A stretch of 64,000 nucleotides of DNA from Sphingobacteriales bacterium (GTDB lineage: Bacteria > Bacteroidota > Bacteroidia > Chitinophagales > JADIYW01), in NCBI GenBank assembly GCA_016699615.1, contig CP064984.1, positions 806,001 through 870,000 on the forward strand, given 5' to 3'. The notes under the pieces are model-generated. The model saw only the letters and a program-made list of their open reading frames with translations. It did no database searches and had not been told where the DNA came from. The translations under genes and the position numbers were made by a program. This document shows positions 53,236 through 64,000 of the stretch, in pieces (positions within the stretch are counted from its first letter, which is position 1; every line of letters begins with the position of its first letter).

Positions 53236-55560
53236 TTAGAATGGGCATTTAGCACATGGGTCAATTTTCATATCAAATCTTTCCAATGATCTGATATCAT
53301 ATTCTCCACCTACTATTTTAAACTCAGTTCTTCTATTTCTTTGATGCTCATATTCTGTACAAATTACATTGTCTGTACATTGGTTTCTTGGACTAGATTC
53401 GCCATATCCTTTTGCTTTCAATCTATCCTTACTAATTCCTCTTTTCAATAACCAATCAACAACAGATTGTGCTCTTTTTTGAGATAATACATTATTGTAC
53501 TCTGTTGTTGCTCTAGCATCTGTATGTGAGCCAATTTCTACTATTGTTTTAGGGTTTTCTTTTAAGAAATCTAAAAGTTTATTTAAATCACTTTCTGATT
53601 CTTGTCTAATATACCATTTATCAAAATCATAGTAGATATCTTTTAATTCTATAACAACTTCATTATTGTTATCACCATAGATATCATTCCAATCAGAACC
53701 TCTATCTAATTCAACAATAATTTTCTTAGAATTAGGATCTGTACATTTTACTTTTTGGTCACAATCTTCTTTAGTAGATGCTGTAGAACTTCCTGTTTGA
53801 TAACCTTTTGCAATACCAATGGCAACATAATCACAACCACATTTCACTGTAAAACAAGCTTGTCCATTACCATTTGCAGTAGCTTCCATTTTAGTTTCAT
53901 CGCATTTATCTGTTAATGTAATTGCTGCTTCTTTGATTGGTTTCTGAGAAACTTTATCAATAATTTGTACTTGGATATCAGCAGGAGAATTTTTCTTTAA
54001 TGGAATTTTTACATATACTGTTTCACCATCTTTAATATTTTTGGTAGATGCACATACACTATTATTATCTTGGTAACCATCTGCTGATGCTTGGAAACAA
54101 TAGTCATTTTCTTTCTCTACATCAAATGTAAAGTTACCATCACATTTAGTAGTTCTTGTGCCTCTCATGCTTGTTTTTAATAGCATATTAACCTTAGATG
54201 TACATATTGGTTGGTTTGTAATTGCATCAACAACAATACCTTCTAAGAAAATTCCATTTGATTGAAATCCATAGATATCATCTAGTCCTTTTCCGCCTGG
54301 TCTATCACTTGTAAAATAACCAAATTCTTTAGTATCAGCATATACAAAACCAAAATCATCATATGTACTGTTGATTGGAGCACCTATATTTTCTGGTGTT
54401 GTAAATGAATTATTTGATAAACTTTTTACTTTAAAAATATCTAATCCACCTAATCCTGGTAGACCATTTGAAGAGAAAGTCAAGTTTCCATCATCATCAA
54501 CATTTGGAAACATTTCATTTCCTGTTGTATTTAATTGTGTTAGATTTATTGGATTAGACCAAGAATCTCCTGATTTAGTAGTTACATATAAATCTGTTCC
54601 ACCTTTTCCGCCTGGCATATCACTTACAAAATACATTGTATTGCCATCTGCAGTTAATGCTGGATGTCCAACGCTATATGCGTCATTATTGAATGGAAAA
54701 TTTTTATCGTTTATCCATTTACCATCTACTACTTCTGCTTCATATATTTTTAGATTTACTACTCTATCATCATCTTTTCCAACTTTTCCATCCAAGAAAT
54801 TATTTCTTGTAAAATATACTGTTTTACCATCTTGAGTAAATGTTGGAGCAGCCTCATGGAATTTTGTACTTGCATCTTTTTTTATCTGAGATGGTACTTT
54901 TTTGAAATCTAATTTCTCTCCTTTTGAACTATACATATCAAAATATGTTGTTCCAGTCCAAGAGTGCACTTTACCTATTGCTTTTTCTTTATCTCTTGAA
55001 GAAGCATAGATTATTTGTTTGTCTTTGTATACTGGTGCAAAATCATATCCTTTAGAATTAAATGCTAGATTAGAAATATTATATTTACTTGCATTTCTAT
55101 TTAGATAATTGATATCACCAAGCGCTTGTAATTGATTTTTTGCGATATCACTACTTGGATTTTTAGTTAAATAATCTTTGTAAGCTTGTTTTGCTTCATC
55201 AGTTTTTCCTAATGTTTGCAACATCTGTGCTTCTAATAATTTATAGTCATCAGGAATACCACCAATTGTATTTGCTTTTGTGTACCATTCTGCTGCTTTC
55301 TCATAATTTCCCGTCCATCTATATGCATCAGCAAGATGTGCCATAAGATTTGGGTCGTCTTTTGTTTTTTTCTTTTTTAATAACTTGTTATATAATGGAA
55401 TGGCATCATGATAAGCTAACTTACCATATAATTTCTCTGCATTTTTTGCACCACCCATCCAAGTTTCACCAATGATGCCACCTTCTTCATGCTGTGCAAA
55501 AGCTATATTAGAATAAACAGCAAGTACGAAAAGGAATAGGATATATTTATTGATTCTCAT
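53236..55560 (-). CDS. PorE-like T9SS outer-membrane-anchoring protein (TPR-PD40-CRD-OmpA)
   Basis: 774 residues in the PorE domain order: signal peptide (LFVLAVYSNIAFAQ), TPR repeats (about 35-145), a PD40 beta-propeller (about 165-430) with repeated TADGNTMYFVSDMPGGKGGTDLY blocks, carboxypeptidase-regulatory-like domains (FLEGIVVDAITNQPICTSK, then a second from about 525), and OmpA peptidoglycan-binding domain (YYDFDKWYIRQESE ... EIGSHTDARA ... RNRRTEFKI). PorE tethers T9SS machinery to peptidoglycan. No lipobox cysteine follows the signal, unlike the P. gingivalis protein. Followed by the PorP/SprF-like gene. Confidence 0.9.
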   Translation of the reverse strand: MRINKYILFLFVLAVYSNIAFAQHEEGGIIGETWMGGAKNAEKLYGKLAYHDAIPLYNKLLKKKKTKDDPNLMAHLADAYRWTGNYEKAAEWYTKANTIGGIPDDYKLLEAQMLQTLGKTDEAKQAYKDYLTKNPSSDIAKNQLQALGDINYLNRNASKYNISNLAFNSKGYDFAPVYKDKQIIYASSRDKEKAIGKVHSWTGTTYFDMYSSKGEKLDFKKVPSQIKKDASTKFHEAAPTFTQDGKTVYFTRNNFLDGKVGKDDDRVVNLKIYEAEVVDGKWINDKNFPFNNDAYSVGHPALTADGNTMYFVSDMPGGKGGTDLYVTTKSGDSWSNPINLTQLNTTGNEMFPNVDDDGNLTFSSNGLPGLGGLDIFKVKSLSNNSFTTPENIGAPINSTYDDFGFVYADTKEFGYFTSDRPGGKGLDDIYGFQSNGIFLEGIVVDAITNQPICTSKVNMLLKTSMRGTRTTKCDGNFTFDVEKENDYCFQASADGYQDNNSVCASTKNIKDGETVYVKIPLKKNSPADIQVQIIDKVSQKPIKEAAITLTDKCDETKMEATANGNGQACFTVKCGCDYVAIGIAKGYQTGSSTASTKEDCDQKVKCTDPNSKKIIVELDRGSDWNDIYGDNNNEVVIELKDIYYDFDKWYIRQESESDLNKLLDFLKENPKTIVEIGSHTDARATTEYNNVLSQKRAQSVVDWLLKRGISKDRLKAKGYGESSPRNQCTDNVICTEYEHQRNRRTEFKIVGGEYDIRSLERFDMKIDPCAKCPF

Positions 55561-55585
55561 AATATATTTGAATATTGTTTATTAA

Positions 55586-56581
55586 TTAGAAATATCTAGG
55601 TGTTTTAATTTTGTCTCCTTTTTTGTAGAATTCATAACCTAGAATAACTTCGTGAGTTCCTTTGTTATAGTTATTAAGTTTTGTCAAAGAATAGTCGTAT
55701 GCATAACCAATCATTAGTGATTTTGTTGGCCATACTTCTAAATTTGCATCAACGCTATCGTAGTTATCTAAGCCTGTTTTTTTCTTGTGGAAAGCAGTTC
55801 TATAAGTACCACCTATATTTATTCTATCAATGATTAAGAAACTTAAATTAAAATCTGTTGTGAATGGAACTTTTACATCTTTGTCAATAACTGTTTTTCC
55901 AAGTACTTGTGGTCTAATTTTGAATCCTTTTGTTACTGGAATTACACCACCAGCCATTACCATAAGATGTGGTGAATGGTGTGCTGCATTAGTATTGTAA
56001 GCTAATAAACTAGATTGATCTTTAGATAGCATCGAAGATTTAATTACATTAGGAGAACTGATACCTACATAGAATTTTGGATGGACCATATAGATACCTG
56101 CTCCAATTTCTGGCACTATTCTTTTTACATTTTGATAGTATGCTTCATCTGTTCCGTCAATTCTTTGTAGTTCTGTAAGATCACTTTTGTAGAACATCAT
56201 TCCGGCATTAAGACCAATGTTTAATCTTATCTTATCTGTAATAGGAATTCTGTATGCATAAGTGATGTTTATTGATGTTTGATTTGTAACACCTAATCTA
56301 TCGTTTGTTACATACAATCCCATTGCATTGTTCTCCTTTTTGAATGGGCTATGAATAGAAAATGCAATAGTTTGAGGTGCTCCATCAATTTTTCTTACCC
56401 ATTGATTTCTGTATAACAAACGAGTACTTAATACGCCTCTTGAACCTGTGTATCCTGCATTGAAAGGCAACTTATTGTACATAAACTGTGTGTACTGTGG
56501 CTCTTGTTGTGCTTTAGATATTAATACAGAACTAATTAGTGTAAGTATTAATAATAAAGATTTCAGTTTATTGATGATCAT
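55586..56581 (-). CDS. PorP/SprF family T9SS outer-membrane protein
   Basis: 331 residues with signal peptide (LKSLLLILTLISSVLISKAQ) and PQYTQFMYNKLPFNAGYTGSRG, the family's entry motif. Amphipathic beta strands follow (barrel predicted), ending in VILGYEF. PorP/SprF proteins serve as outer-membrane anchors for specific T9SS type B cargo, here most likely the large protein encoded directly upstream. Confidence 0.93.
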   Translation of the reverse strand: MIINKLKSLLLILTLISSVLISKAQQEPQYTQFMYNKLPFNAGYTGSRGVLSTRLLYRNQWVRKIDGAPQTIAFSIHSPFKKENNAMGLYVTNDRLGVTNQTSINITYAYRIPITDKIRLNIGLNAGMMFYKSDLTELQRIDGTDEAYYQNVKRIVPEIGAGIYMVHPKFYVGISSPNVIKSSMLSKDQSSLLAYNTNAAHHSPHLMVMAGGVIPVTKGFKIRPQVLGKTVIDKDVKVPFTTDFNLSFLIIDRINIGGTYRTAFHKKKTGLDNYDSVDANLEVWPTKSLMIGYAYDYSLTKLNNYNKGTHEVILGYEFYKKGDKIKTPRYF

Positions 56582-58504
56582 AATATTAATATGTTATTTA
56601 TTATATAATTTATTATTTACTTCTATGAATTACTACAAATCCTGCTCTATCAATTGCATTTCCTGCGTTATTCGTATATTTAAGAACATAGTAGTAAGTT
56701 CCATCTGGTAATAATTCGTTTTGATATGTTCCATCCCAGCTATTATCATACTTAGCATTTTTGTACACTTCTATTCCCCATCTATTGTAAATACAAAGTT
56801 GTACTTCTCTTCCTTGTGCACATGGTATGTAGTATGTATCATTCTTGCCATTTCCATCTGGTGAGAATGTATTTGGTATTGTGCAATCTTCAACTTCAAT
56901 AAATACCCAAGCAGTATCTGCTCCATCTACATCACAGATTGCATATTGTAAGCTATCTACTCCTGAGAAGCCAGCATTTGGTGTATATATTATATTGCCT
57001 TGACTGATTGATGTTGTACCATTTACAGGATTTGTGATGATGCCATTATTGCCTCCACATAATGAAATTGGATCGCCATCAGTTGTTAAATCGTTTGTCT
57101 GAATTGGAATTTCAATTGGATTGCCAAATGAGATTGTATCATCATTAATTGCAACTGGTGGATTTCCTAATACATTAATTATTACAATTGTTGTTGAACA
57201 TGTTCTTCCACTACATGCTCTTACACATATTGTATCACTTCCTTTTGTTTCTTTTGCAACGTATTTTAAGCAACCATCATCGAATAATGCAGTTCCTAAG
57301 TTTGTATTATTTTCATCACAGAATGAGTATGTTAGGTTTTCACCTGTTGGCACAGATATTTCATCACACTCAGTTATAGAATCTCTTATAATAACTTCTT
57401 TATATATTGTGTCTATATCTTCTTCTATCACATTTACAATGATAGTAGTTGTGATGCATTTATTGTTATCATTACAAGCATTTACACAAATAGTATCTGC
57501 TTCTCCTACTGTTGTAGCATTATAAGTTAAACAACTATCAGTCAATGACCAATTTCCATATGTTCCTGTAGTGTTTGCATCACACAATTGTATTGAACTA
57601 ACACTTGGTGGTGTTTGCACACATATTATAGAATCATAATTATTTACAATTGTAGCATAAATTGTATCTAATTCGTCGCAATATAGACATACTTGTACGC
57701 TATCTCTGCATAATGTTTCTTTGTCTTCAACAACTATCCAAGAACAACCATCTTTTAGGATAAATTCTATACCACCTGGTATTTCTACTGAATTTTGGAA
57801 TGCAATATGTTTAAAGTTATCTTCTGTTCTTGTAATAAATATATCTCCATAAATATTGCTTTCAACGCCACCGATTAATGAAGAATCATTTGGTGAAGAC
57901 CAAGTTCCATTAGGATCAATTGAGTTAAAAATATCCAGTAAAGTTGAGAGAGTTGTGTAAGTGTATGGTCCGTAAAGGACATCATTTATTCTTACACTAT
58001 CTAGAATGTGCTCTTGATTATTTAAATATCCTGCTGTGTATGCAGTAATGAAACTATATGATGTAACAGTGTCATATCCACATCTCTCAGGCATAACTAG
58101 TTCGTTATTTACATAGTAATTATATGCATCATAACTTGCACTAAATGGTAAGCAATAAGCAATAGAATCATTATTGCCACATTCTACTTTTACAGTAGTA
58201 TCTATATCAATAATGCCATCACAGATATAACATGTTTTGATTGTAACATCCATTGAGTCAGAAGTTTGACATCCTTTACTGTCTGTAACTGTAACATATA
58301 CTTTAGATTTTCCATTTTCTTTGTATATATAAGTAGGATTTGGTGATGTTGAATCTGTTAATGTTGCATTTGTATCAGCAATTCCCCATACATAAGATAA
58401 TGGTGTGTTTGCACTTTGAACTTCTATTGATAATTGATTTACTGAATCTTTGCATAAGGTAAGTACTAAATCTTTTTTATTAATTACTGGTGCATCGCAA
58501 GCTG

Positions 58505-59437
58505 AAATACAACTTGCTGCATCACCTCTTGTGTTTGTATTAGCATTTACATCAAATTGTGCTATGTCTGTAACACTTGATACTCCACATACTGTTGCTG
58601 GATTGCCATCTAAACATCCTCTCGTGTCTATTCTCCATACTTTTCCTGTACCTACCTCTAATGCTATCATCTGTCCTACACTGTCTAATGCTAATCCTCC
58701 TAAGTTTCCTAATACTGGTACATTAGCATCTGCCTCATAACATCTACTAACATTATCTGTTCCTATTACTCCTAAAATCCTATCTGCGCCTGCATATAAT
58801 AATAACTCTCCTGTTCTTGGACTCCATACCATATCTTGTGGTCCTGCATCTGCTCCACTCATTATTGCGTTTACAAATGCATCTTTGAATACGGTACAAC
58901 TTGCATCTAATGTTACCTCTGACCATGATACTGTTGTATCTGGTGCTTGTACTCTTCCTATGTATAATTTAAATGAATCTGCAACTTGTGTTAATGCATT
59001 ATATTGTATCTCTCCTGCTGCTATTATATAATTACCACTATTGTCTGCTGTGCCTAGCAACCCAATTACTCCATGTAAATTATATCCTAAACTTACTGGA
59101 CTTATTAGTGTACCTAAGTTTACTGCTTTTGCATTTGAACCTACTTGCACTAATGTTGAAGTTGATATATAATCACCACTCAATAATAAAGCCGCCAATA
59201 CTTCTTCTCTACTTGGTACTCTTTGATATTGTGCATAGCCCATTCCTGTATTACTCAAGATTCCAAAGCCATTTAAAGACAACATTGGTAAGCCACTCAG
59301 TGTATCTTCTATTTCTACTAATCCGCCGAACTCTCCTGTTTGTGAATTTATTAAACTTAAATAGCTAGGCTTGTCTGGAACACTCGGTCCTTCGTTCACT
59401 ATTCCTGCCATTACTGGACATCCAAATGGTTGTAATG
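58505..59437 (-). repeat. Internal tandem-like duplication, second copy
   Basis: Matches 59864-60795 with only about ten single-base differences visible over 0.93 kb (roughly 99% identity), at a constant offset of 1358-1359 bases. Encodes the second copy of the module in the same gene. Confidence 0.9.
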
Positions 59438-59863
59438 GACAATTATAAGTCAATGTTAGTTCTGTGGTACTATCACATCCTATTATGTTTTTAGATGTAT
59501 TGTAGTATACTCCATCTCTAGTTAATACTTCTCTACCAAATAGAATTTCATCTCCAATACACATACTTGTACTAATTTTTACTGTATCAGTATTAGGCTT
59601 GATAACTTGTATAAGAACTGAATCTGAGTTTTGGCAACCTCTGTTATCTGCAACTGTAACATATAACATATAATTTCCTTCAGTAGTATTATTATATATA
59701 GGTGTTCTTGAAGTGCTATCTTGAAGTGTGCCGCTTGTAGTATGTCCCCATACATAAGTATATGGTGGGTTACTTTGATTTACACTTAATTCTACTAATA
59801 AATCTGCACCTGCACATATTGAAAGTGTATCTGCTAATGTTAATATTGGAGTTGCACAATCAA

Positions 59864-60795
59864 AAATACAACTTGCTGCATCACCTCTTGTGTTTGTATT
59901 AGCATTTACATCAAATTGTGCTATGTCTGTAACACTTGATACTCCACATACTGTTGCTGGATTGCCATCTAAACATCCTCTCGTGTCTATTCTCCATACT
60001 TTTCCTGTACCTACCTCTAATGCTATCATCTGTCCTACACTGTCTAATGCTAATCCTCCTAAGTTTCCTAATACTGGTACATTAGCATCTGCCTCATAAC
60101 ATCTACTAACATTATCTGTTCCTATTACTCCTAAGATTCTATCTGCGCCTGCATATAATAATAACTCTCCTGTTCTTGGACTCCATACCATATCTTGTGG
60201 TCCTGCATCTGCTCCACTCATTATTGCATTTACAAATGCATCTTTGAATACGGTACAACTTGCATCTAATGTTACCTCTGACCATGATACTGTTGTATCT
60301 GGTGCTTGTACTCTTCCTATGTATAATTTAAATGAATCTGCAACTTGTGTTAATGCATTATATTGTATCTCTCCTGCTGCTATTATATAATTACCACTAT
60401 TGTCTGCTGTTCCTAACAATCCAATTACTCCATGTAGATTATATCCTAAACTTACTGGACTTATTAGTGTACCCAAGTTTACTGCTTTTGCATTTGAACC
60501 TACTTGCACTAATGTCGAAGTTGATATATAATCACCACTCAATAATAAAGTGCCAATACTTCTTCTCTACTTGGTACTCTTTGATATTGTGCATAGCCCA
60601 TTCCTGTATTACTCAAGATTCCAAAGCCATTTAAAGACAACATTGGTAAGCCACTCAGTGTATCTTCTATTTCTACTAATCCGCCGAACTCTCCTGTTTG
60701 TGAATTTATTAAACTTAAATAGCTAGGCTTGTCTGGAACACTCGGTCCTTCGTTCACTATTCCTGCCATTACTGGACATTCAAATGGTTGTAATG
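59864..60795 (-). repeat. Internal tandem-like duplication, first copy
   Basis: First-in-protein copy of the 0.93-kb module; carries the one-base loss that breaks the frame. Confidence 0.9.
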
Positions 60796-60971
60796 TCTGC
60801 TGTGCATTTGCTCTAAAAAATGAGCTGAATACGAACAAAGCTGAAAAAATGATTAAATAAATTTTTGACATAATTGTAATTTGTGGTATTTATTTATATA
60901 TTATTTTATAATAATTTTATTATGATTTTTTACAAAGTTAAGAATAAATATTAATTTTTAATAATTTTAAC

Positions 60972-63900
60972 TTAATTTTTAATAATTTTATAATTATTAC
61001 TATTTATTTTAATATTATATACTCCATTGTTTAGCAATGAGATATCTATTGTTAGATTTTTATCATCTGAATTTATTATCTCAAGATTATTGTATTCTCG
61101 TCCCAATGCATCAAATATTTTTATGTCACTATTCTTTATTATTTGGTTGGATTGAATATTTATATAATCGTTAGTTGGGTTGGGGAAAATATTTATATAT
61201 TCTGTGTTGTTATTTTGAATTTTAACAATATCTGAGTAGTAGTAAGATTCGTCCGTGTCTATTATTTTCAATCTGTAATAATTTATCCCATGAGTAGATT
61301 CATTATCTATGTATGCGTAATTATTTTCTTGTGTAGTGGAATTATTTCCTTTAATTGATGATAATTTTATCCAATTGGAAATATCTTTACTTTTTTCTAA
61401 TTCAAATCTATCAAAATTAATTTCAGCTGCTGTTCGCCAGCTTAAATAATTCATATTATTGTTATTATATCCTGAAAAATCAATCAACTCTATTGGTAAT
61501 ACTGCATAGTAACCACGTGTTGGATGAACATATATAGTAGAAAACTTATTTGTGTTAAATTTTAGCTGATGTATCCCAGTACCAAATGCACTAAATGTAG
61601 GGTTTATCAACTCTTCTACTGTAGATTTGGGTGGTGTAAAAGTTCCATTCTGACCTCCAAAGTATTTTGTAATCATTAAATCATCATAGTTAATAAACTC
61701 ATATGGTGTGCCTAAACAAGCATTTCTCAAATCTACTAGCTCATTATCTGAAAAATATAATGTAACCTCGACATTGGTATTATTGTTCTTAGGTGTAATT
61801 GTCCATTGTCTTCTAAGATATGGTTGTATATCTCCAAGATCGTCTAGAACATTCAATTGAGAAGGATTGATTCTAATGCATATTTCTGTCTCGTCTAAAT
61901 ATGTTGTTGGAACGTTTAAGTCTTTTATTTCTGCAATTAAGTCTCCAACATTATCGAAAAATAATCTTGTACTTCCATCTTGAACAACGCAAAACTGACA
62001 ATTATCTATTGTAGAAATATTGACTGTTGGTGTAATTGAAGTAATATCTACTGCTATATTTCCAATATCTATATTTAAACATGCACCTGAAGAAATCTTT
62101 AAATTATAATTTGACAATCCAACTCCTGAAGAAATAAATGAAGTATCTATAGAATTTAATGGTAAACGAGTACCATCTAATCTATTCCATTGAGCTGTTG
62201 CACTACTTGGTATTAAATTATCAATTCTAACTTTTGCTGAAACATCACAGGAATATATCTTATCAATTATTGGAGTACCTGATGGCAATTGTTGTATATG
62301 CCAGATATGTAGTGTATCCCATTCTAATGCATTACAACCAAATGAAGCACCTACTTCTCTTTTTCCTCTAATCATTATGCTGTCTAAAGCACCTACTAGG
62401 CTTATATTTATATTTGAATTATAACCGTTCCAAGTTGTACCATTATCAATGGATACTTCAAATGAATCTCTAGCAGAAGTACCACCTCCTAAGCCTGAAT
62501 TAAAATCTGATGAAACAATTGGCTCGTTTGAGCAGATAGAATCTCTGTTGGGTATTTTGGACAATAGTGTTGGATTTATTGGTGTAGTTGATATTGGTGT
62601 CCATTCTGCCAATGTAGTAAAGGATGGATTATTACATGGTGTTGGTCCTCCAATTCTTCTACCTTGTACTATTATTTTTATTGATGCGCTAGTAGTATTT
62701 ATTATATCACCTGAAGTGTAAGTATACCAATTTGCACCATTATTTATTGAATACCTAAATTCATCAGATGTACCACCACTTCCAGCATTGAAAGTTGCAG
62801 AAACATTGTATGGTGTACATACAGTTGAATTATTTATTGGTGTAGCTGTATTTAATGTAGGTGGAGAAACTGAAGAAATATTCCAACTTGCAATTTCGCT
62901 CCAACTTGATGCTGTACATCCTGATAGAGATCCACCTGTTCTTCTTGTCCTTACTTTTATTGTTGATGTTGCAGCAGAAGTATTAATACCATAAGGTGGT
63001 GTATAGGTATACCAATTTGTACCATTTATAGTGTATTCATATTCATCAGTTGCATCTGTATATCCACCAGTGCCTGAATTTACTTGTGCATATACAAAAG
63101 TACCTTTGCAAATTGTAGAACCATTTGTTGGTGTTGCACTATACAGTGTACCTGCAATTGGTTGTGGGTATACTATTATTTGTTGTATATTAGAATATAC
63201 TGGAAACCTTCTATAGCTTGCTGTAGCTTTAAAATCTACACAAAAAAGACCAACTCTTCTTATGTAATAAGTAATTGGTGCTGTACTTGTATTTATAAGT
63301 ACAGTTGTAGATAAGTCTTTTGAAGTTGCACTAGTAATATTAATCCAATTAGTTCCATCGGTAGAATATTGCCATTGATAATCAGAAAATGCTCTTGCAG
63401 CCTCAAATGCTTCTATAGAATCATTTATAATAGCAGAAGAACCCGAACAAATATTTAAAGTATTTGGAATCTTAATTAATCCTGCATGGCTGTCATTTAA
63501 TGTGGTAGAATCCCAACACCAACGATACTGCCATTGCATATAGTAGTATGATTGAAATCCTGTTAAGTCTAATGCGCATGCAGTGCCTTCATATGCTGCA
63601 TCATAGTTATCTGACCAATTTGTGCCTTTATGTGGCATTGTATTGTTGCCTAAACTTCCAATATCAATTGTTGTATATCTACCAGATGTTGGTACTTGAT
63701 AATTACCATAACAAGAGCCATTCGAACAAGTTGTTTGACATGATCCATCATTATAATTCCAATTTACTTTATCAGAATTTAGAAACGAAACAAAATTGTC
63801 AGATTCAAATCCCTTCATTTGAATTTCTAAAATATCATTATTTGGATATGAACTCGTATCTACATATCCTGGGTCGCCTGGATAAGATGCATTGTTTGAA

Positions 63901-64000
63901 TAATTAGTTATCCATGCACCACAAGTACTTGAAGCAGGAGCAGTGGTACCTACAACTTCACATCTTTGTTCGCAACTCCATTTTCCACTTCCTGTTGTAC
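60972..64000 (-). CDS. Giant T9SS type A cargo protein, partial at 5' end
   Basis: The frame is open to the window edge (64000), so the N-terminus is missing; at least 1008 residues are present. The visible part begins with a Cys-rich region (SGKWSCEQRCEVVG ... QTTCSNGSCYG), then three or more repeated ig-like/CHU-type modules of the pattern DEFRYSINNGANWYTYTSGD, each with TIKVRTRR or similar. The C-terminus, INIFPNPTNDYINIQSNQ...NNGVYNIKIN, is a type A Por secretion domain. A secreted surface protein; no catalytic motif recognised. It lies 100 bp upstream of the type B cargo gene on the same strand. Confidence 0.85.
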   Translation of the reverse strand, partial: TTGSGKWSCEQRCEVVGTTAPASSTCGAWITNYSNNASYPGDPGYVDTSSYPNNDILEIQMKGFESDNFVSFLNSDKVNWNYNDGSCQTTCSNGSCYGNYQVPTSGRYTTIDIGSLGNNTMPHKGTNWSDNYDAAYEGTACALDLTGFQSYYYMQWQYRWCWDSTTLNDSHAGLIKIPNTLNICSGSSAIINDSIEAFEAARAFSDYQWQYSTDGTNWINITSATSKDLSTTVLINTSTAPITYYIRRVGLFCVDFKATASYRRFPVYSNIQQIIVYPQPIAGTLYSATPTNGSTICKGTFVYAQVNSGTGGYTDATDEYEYTINGTNWYTYTPPYGINTSAATSTIKVRTRRTGGSLSGCTASSWSEIASWNISSVSPPTLNTATPINNSTVCTPYNVSATFNAGSGGTSDEFRYSINNGANWYTYTSGDIINTTSASIKIIVQGRRIGGPTPCNNPSFTTLAEWTPISTTPINPTLLSKIPNRDSICSNEPIVSSDFNSGLGGGTSARDSFEVSIDNGTTWNGYNSNINISLVGALDSIMIRGKREVGASFGCNALEWDTLHIWHIQQLPSGTPIIDKIYSCDVSAKVRIDNLIPSSATAQWNRLDGTRLPLNSIDTSFISSGVGLSNYNLKISSGACLNIDIGNIAVDITSITPTVNISTIDNCQFCVVQDGSTRLFFDNVGDLIAEIKDLNVPTTYLDETEICIRINPSQLNVLDDLGDIQPYLRRQWTITPKNNNTNVEVTLYFSDNELVDLRNACLGTPYEFINYDDLMITKYFGGQNGTFTPPKSTVEELINPTFSAFGTGIHQLKFNTNKFSTIYVHPTRGYYAVLPIELIDFSGYNNNNMNYLSWRTAAEINFDRFELEKSKDISNWIKLSSIKGNNSTTQENNYAYIDNESTHGINYYRLKIIDTDESYYYSDIVKIQNNNTEYINIFPNPTNDYINIQSNQIIKNSDIKIFDALGREYNNLEIINSDDKNLTIDISLLNNGVYNIKINSNNYKIIKN

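Larger units (their letters stand above)
56613..60871 (-). pseudogene. Giant T9SS type B cargo protein (gliding-motility-associated CTD) with internal duplication, frameshifted
   Basis: About 1419 codons. The start at 60871 gives signal peptide MSKIYLIIFSALFVFSSFFRANAQ, then GIVNEGPSVPDKPSYL. A one-base difference near 60549-60552 (AAAGTGCC, against AAAGCCGCC in the second copy) breaks the frame after REEVLA; the main frame from 60542 runs to 56613. Two copies of an approximately 310-residue module follow (DAASCI marks each end), separated by Ig/PKD-like cell-adhesion repeats. The C-terminus, PNTFSPDGNGKNDTYYIPC...GTYYYVLKY, is the type B (gliding motility-associated) sorting domain. A surface adhesin or enzyme exported with the neighbouring SprF-like protein is likely. 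Confidence 0.85.

Noticed and set aside
58450..60099. Two similar plus-strand frames (MHKVSTK... and MFVLAFTSNC...) opposite the giant adhesin
   Set aside because: They are similar only because they are antisense to the duplicated module.
1..64000. CRISPR array, rRNA or tRNA genes
   Set aside because: Looked for regular direct repeats with unique spacers, and for cloverleaf/CCA patterns and rRNA signatures; none were found by eye. A tRNA-scan would be needed to exclude tRNAs with certainty.

Overview
The window is a low-GC, gene-dense chromosome segment from a member of the Bacteroidota, most likely in the Chitinophagales/Saprospirales range. Several features support this: type IX secretion and gliding genes (PorX, a PorU-type C25 sortase with a PorV/PorQ partner, PorE-like and PorP/SprF-like proteins, GldC), T9SS C-terminal sorting domains of both type A and type B, and promoters of the Bacteroidota TAnnTTTG type. 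I found no rRNA genes, tRNA genes or CRISPR arrays. The exact genus cannot be read from this sequence.

Layout. 1-5.3 kb: end of an OmpH/Skp chaperone gene, a Rel/SpoT alarmone enzyme, a frameshifted universal stress protein, an SRPBCC protein, RraA and a hemolysin III-type membrane protein. 5.3-8.6 kb: a repeat-rich accessory patch around a long dGTPase and a small upstream gene. 8.6-16.1 kb: guaB, a tandem pair of paralogous secreted proteins (one broken by an IS982 element and a frameshift), then the DUF177-rpmF-efp operon. 16.3-25.6 kb: mdh, an SDR/Baeyer-Villiger monooxygenase pair, a T9SS-exported alpha/beta hydrolase, a fused oligopeptide ABC ATPase and PorX. 25.6-32.7 kb: a frameshifted HD phosphohydrolase, a sugar-phosphate transferase, a two-gene cassette bounded by perfect 34-bp direct repeats, a broken sigma-54 response regulator, a methyltransferase and tyrS. 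32.7-40.3 kb: PorV/PorQ-like protein and PorU2, directly followed by an RHS-tip metallopeptidase (toxin-like) with a small lipoprotein gene behind it. 40.5-53.2 kb: mainly housekeeping genes (penicillin acylase family, thrC, arsR, trmB, tatC, arginase family, ftsH, rsfS, birA, gldC, an FAD oxidase). 53.2-64 kb: PorE-like, PorP/SprF-like and two giant T9SS cargo proteins, one with a nearly identical 0.93-kb internal duplication.

The accessory signals of most interest are (i) the 0.9-kb cassette at 28190-29126, which copies the last 34 bp of its target gene, has its own promoter, encodes an unrecognised 206-residue protein with Rossmann/TIR-like features plus a 66-residue basic partner, and has no integrase; (ii) the RHS zincin and putative immunity lipoprotein coupled to PorU2; (iii) several families of dispersed intergenic repeats; and (iv) an unusually high number of single-base disruptions, including in-frame stops in genes that should be useful. 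The last of these could be real decay, strain variation or assembly error, and raw reads would be needed to tell which.
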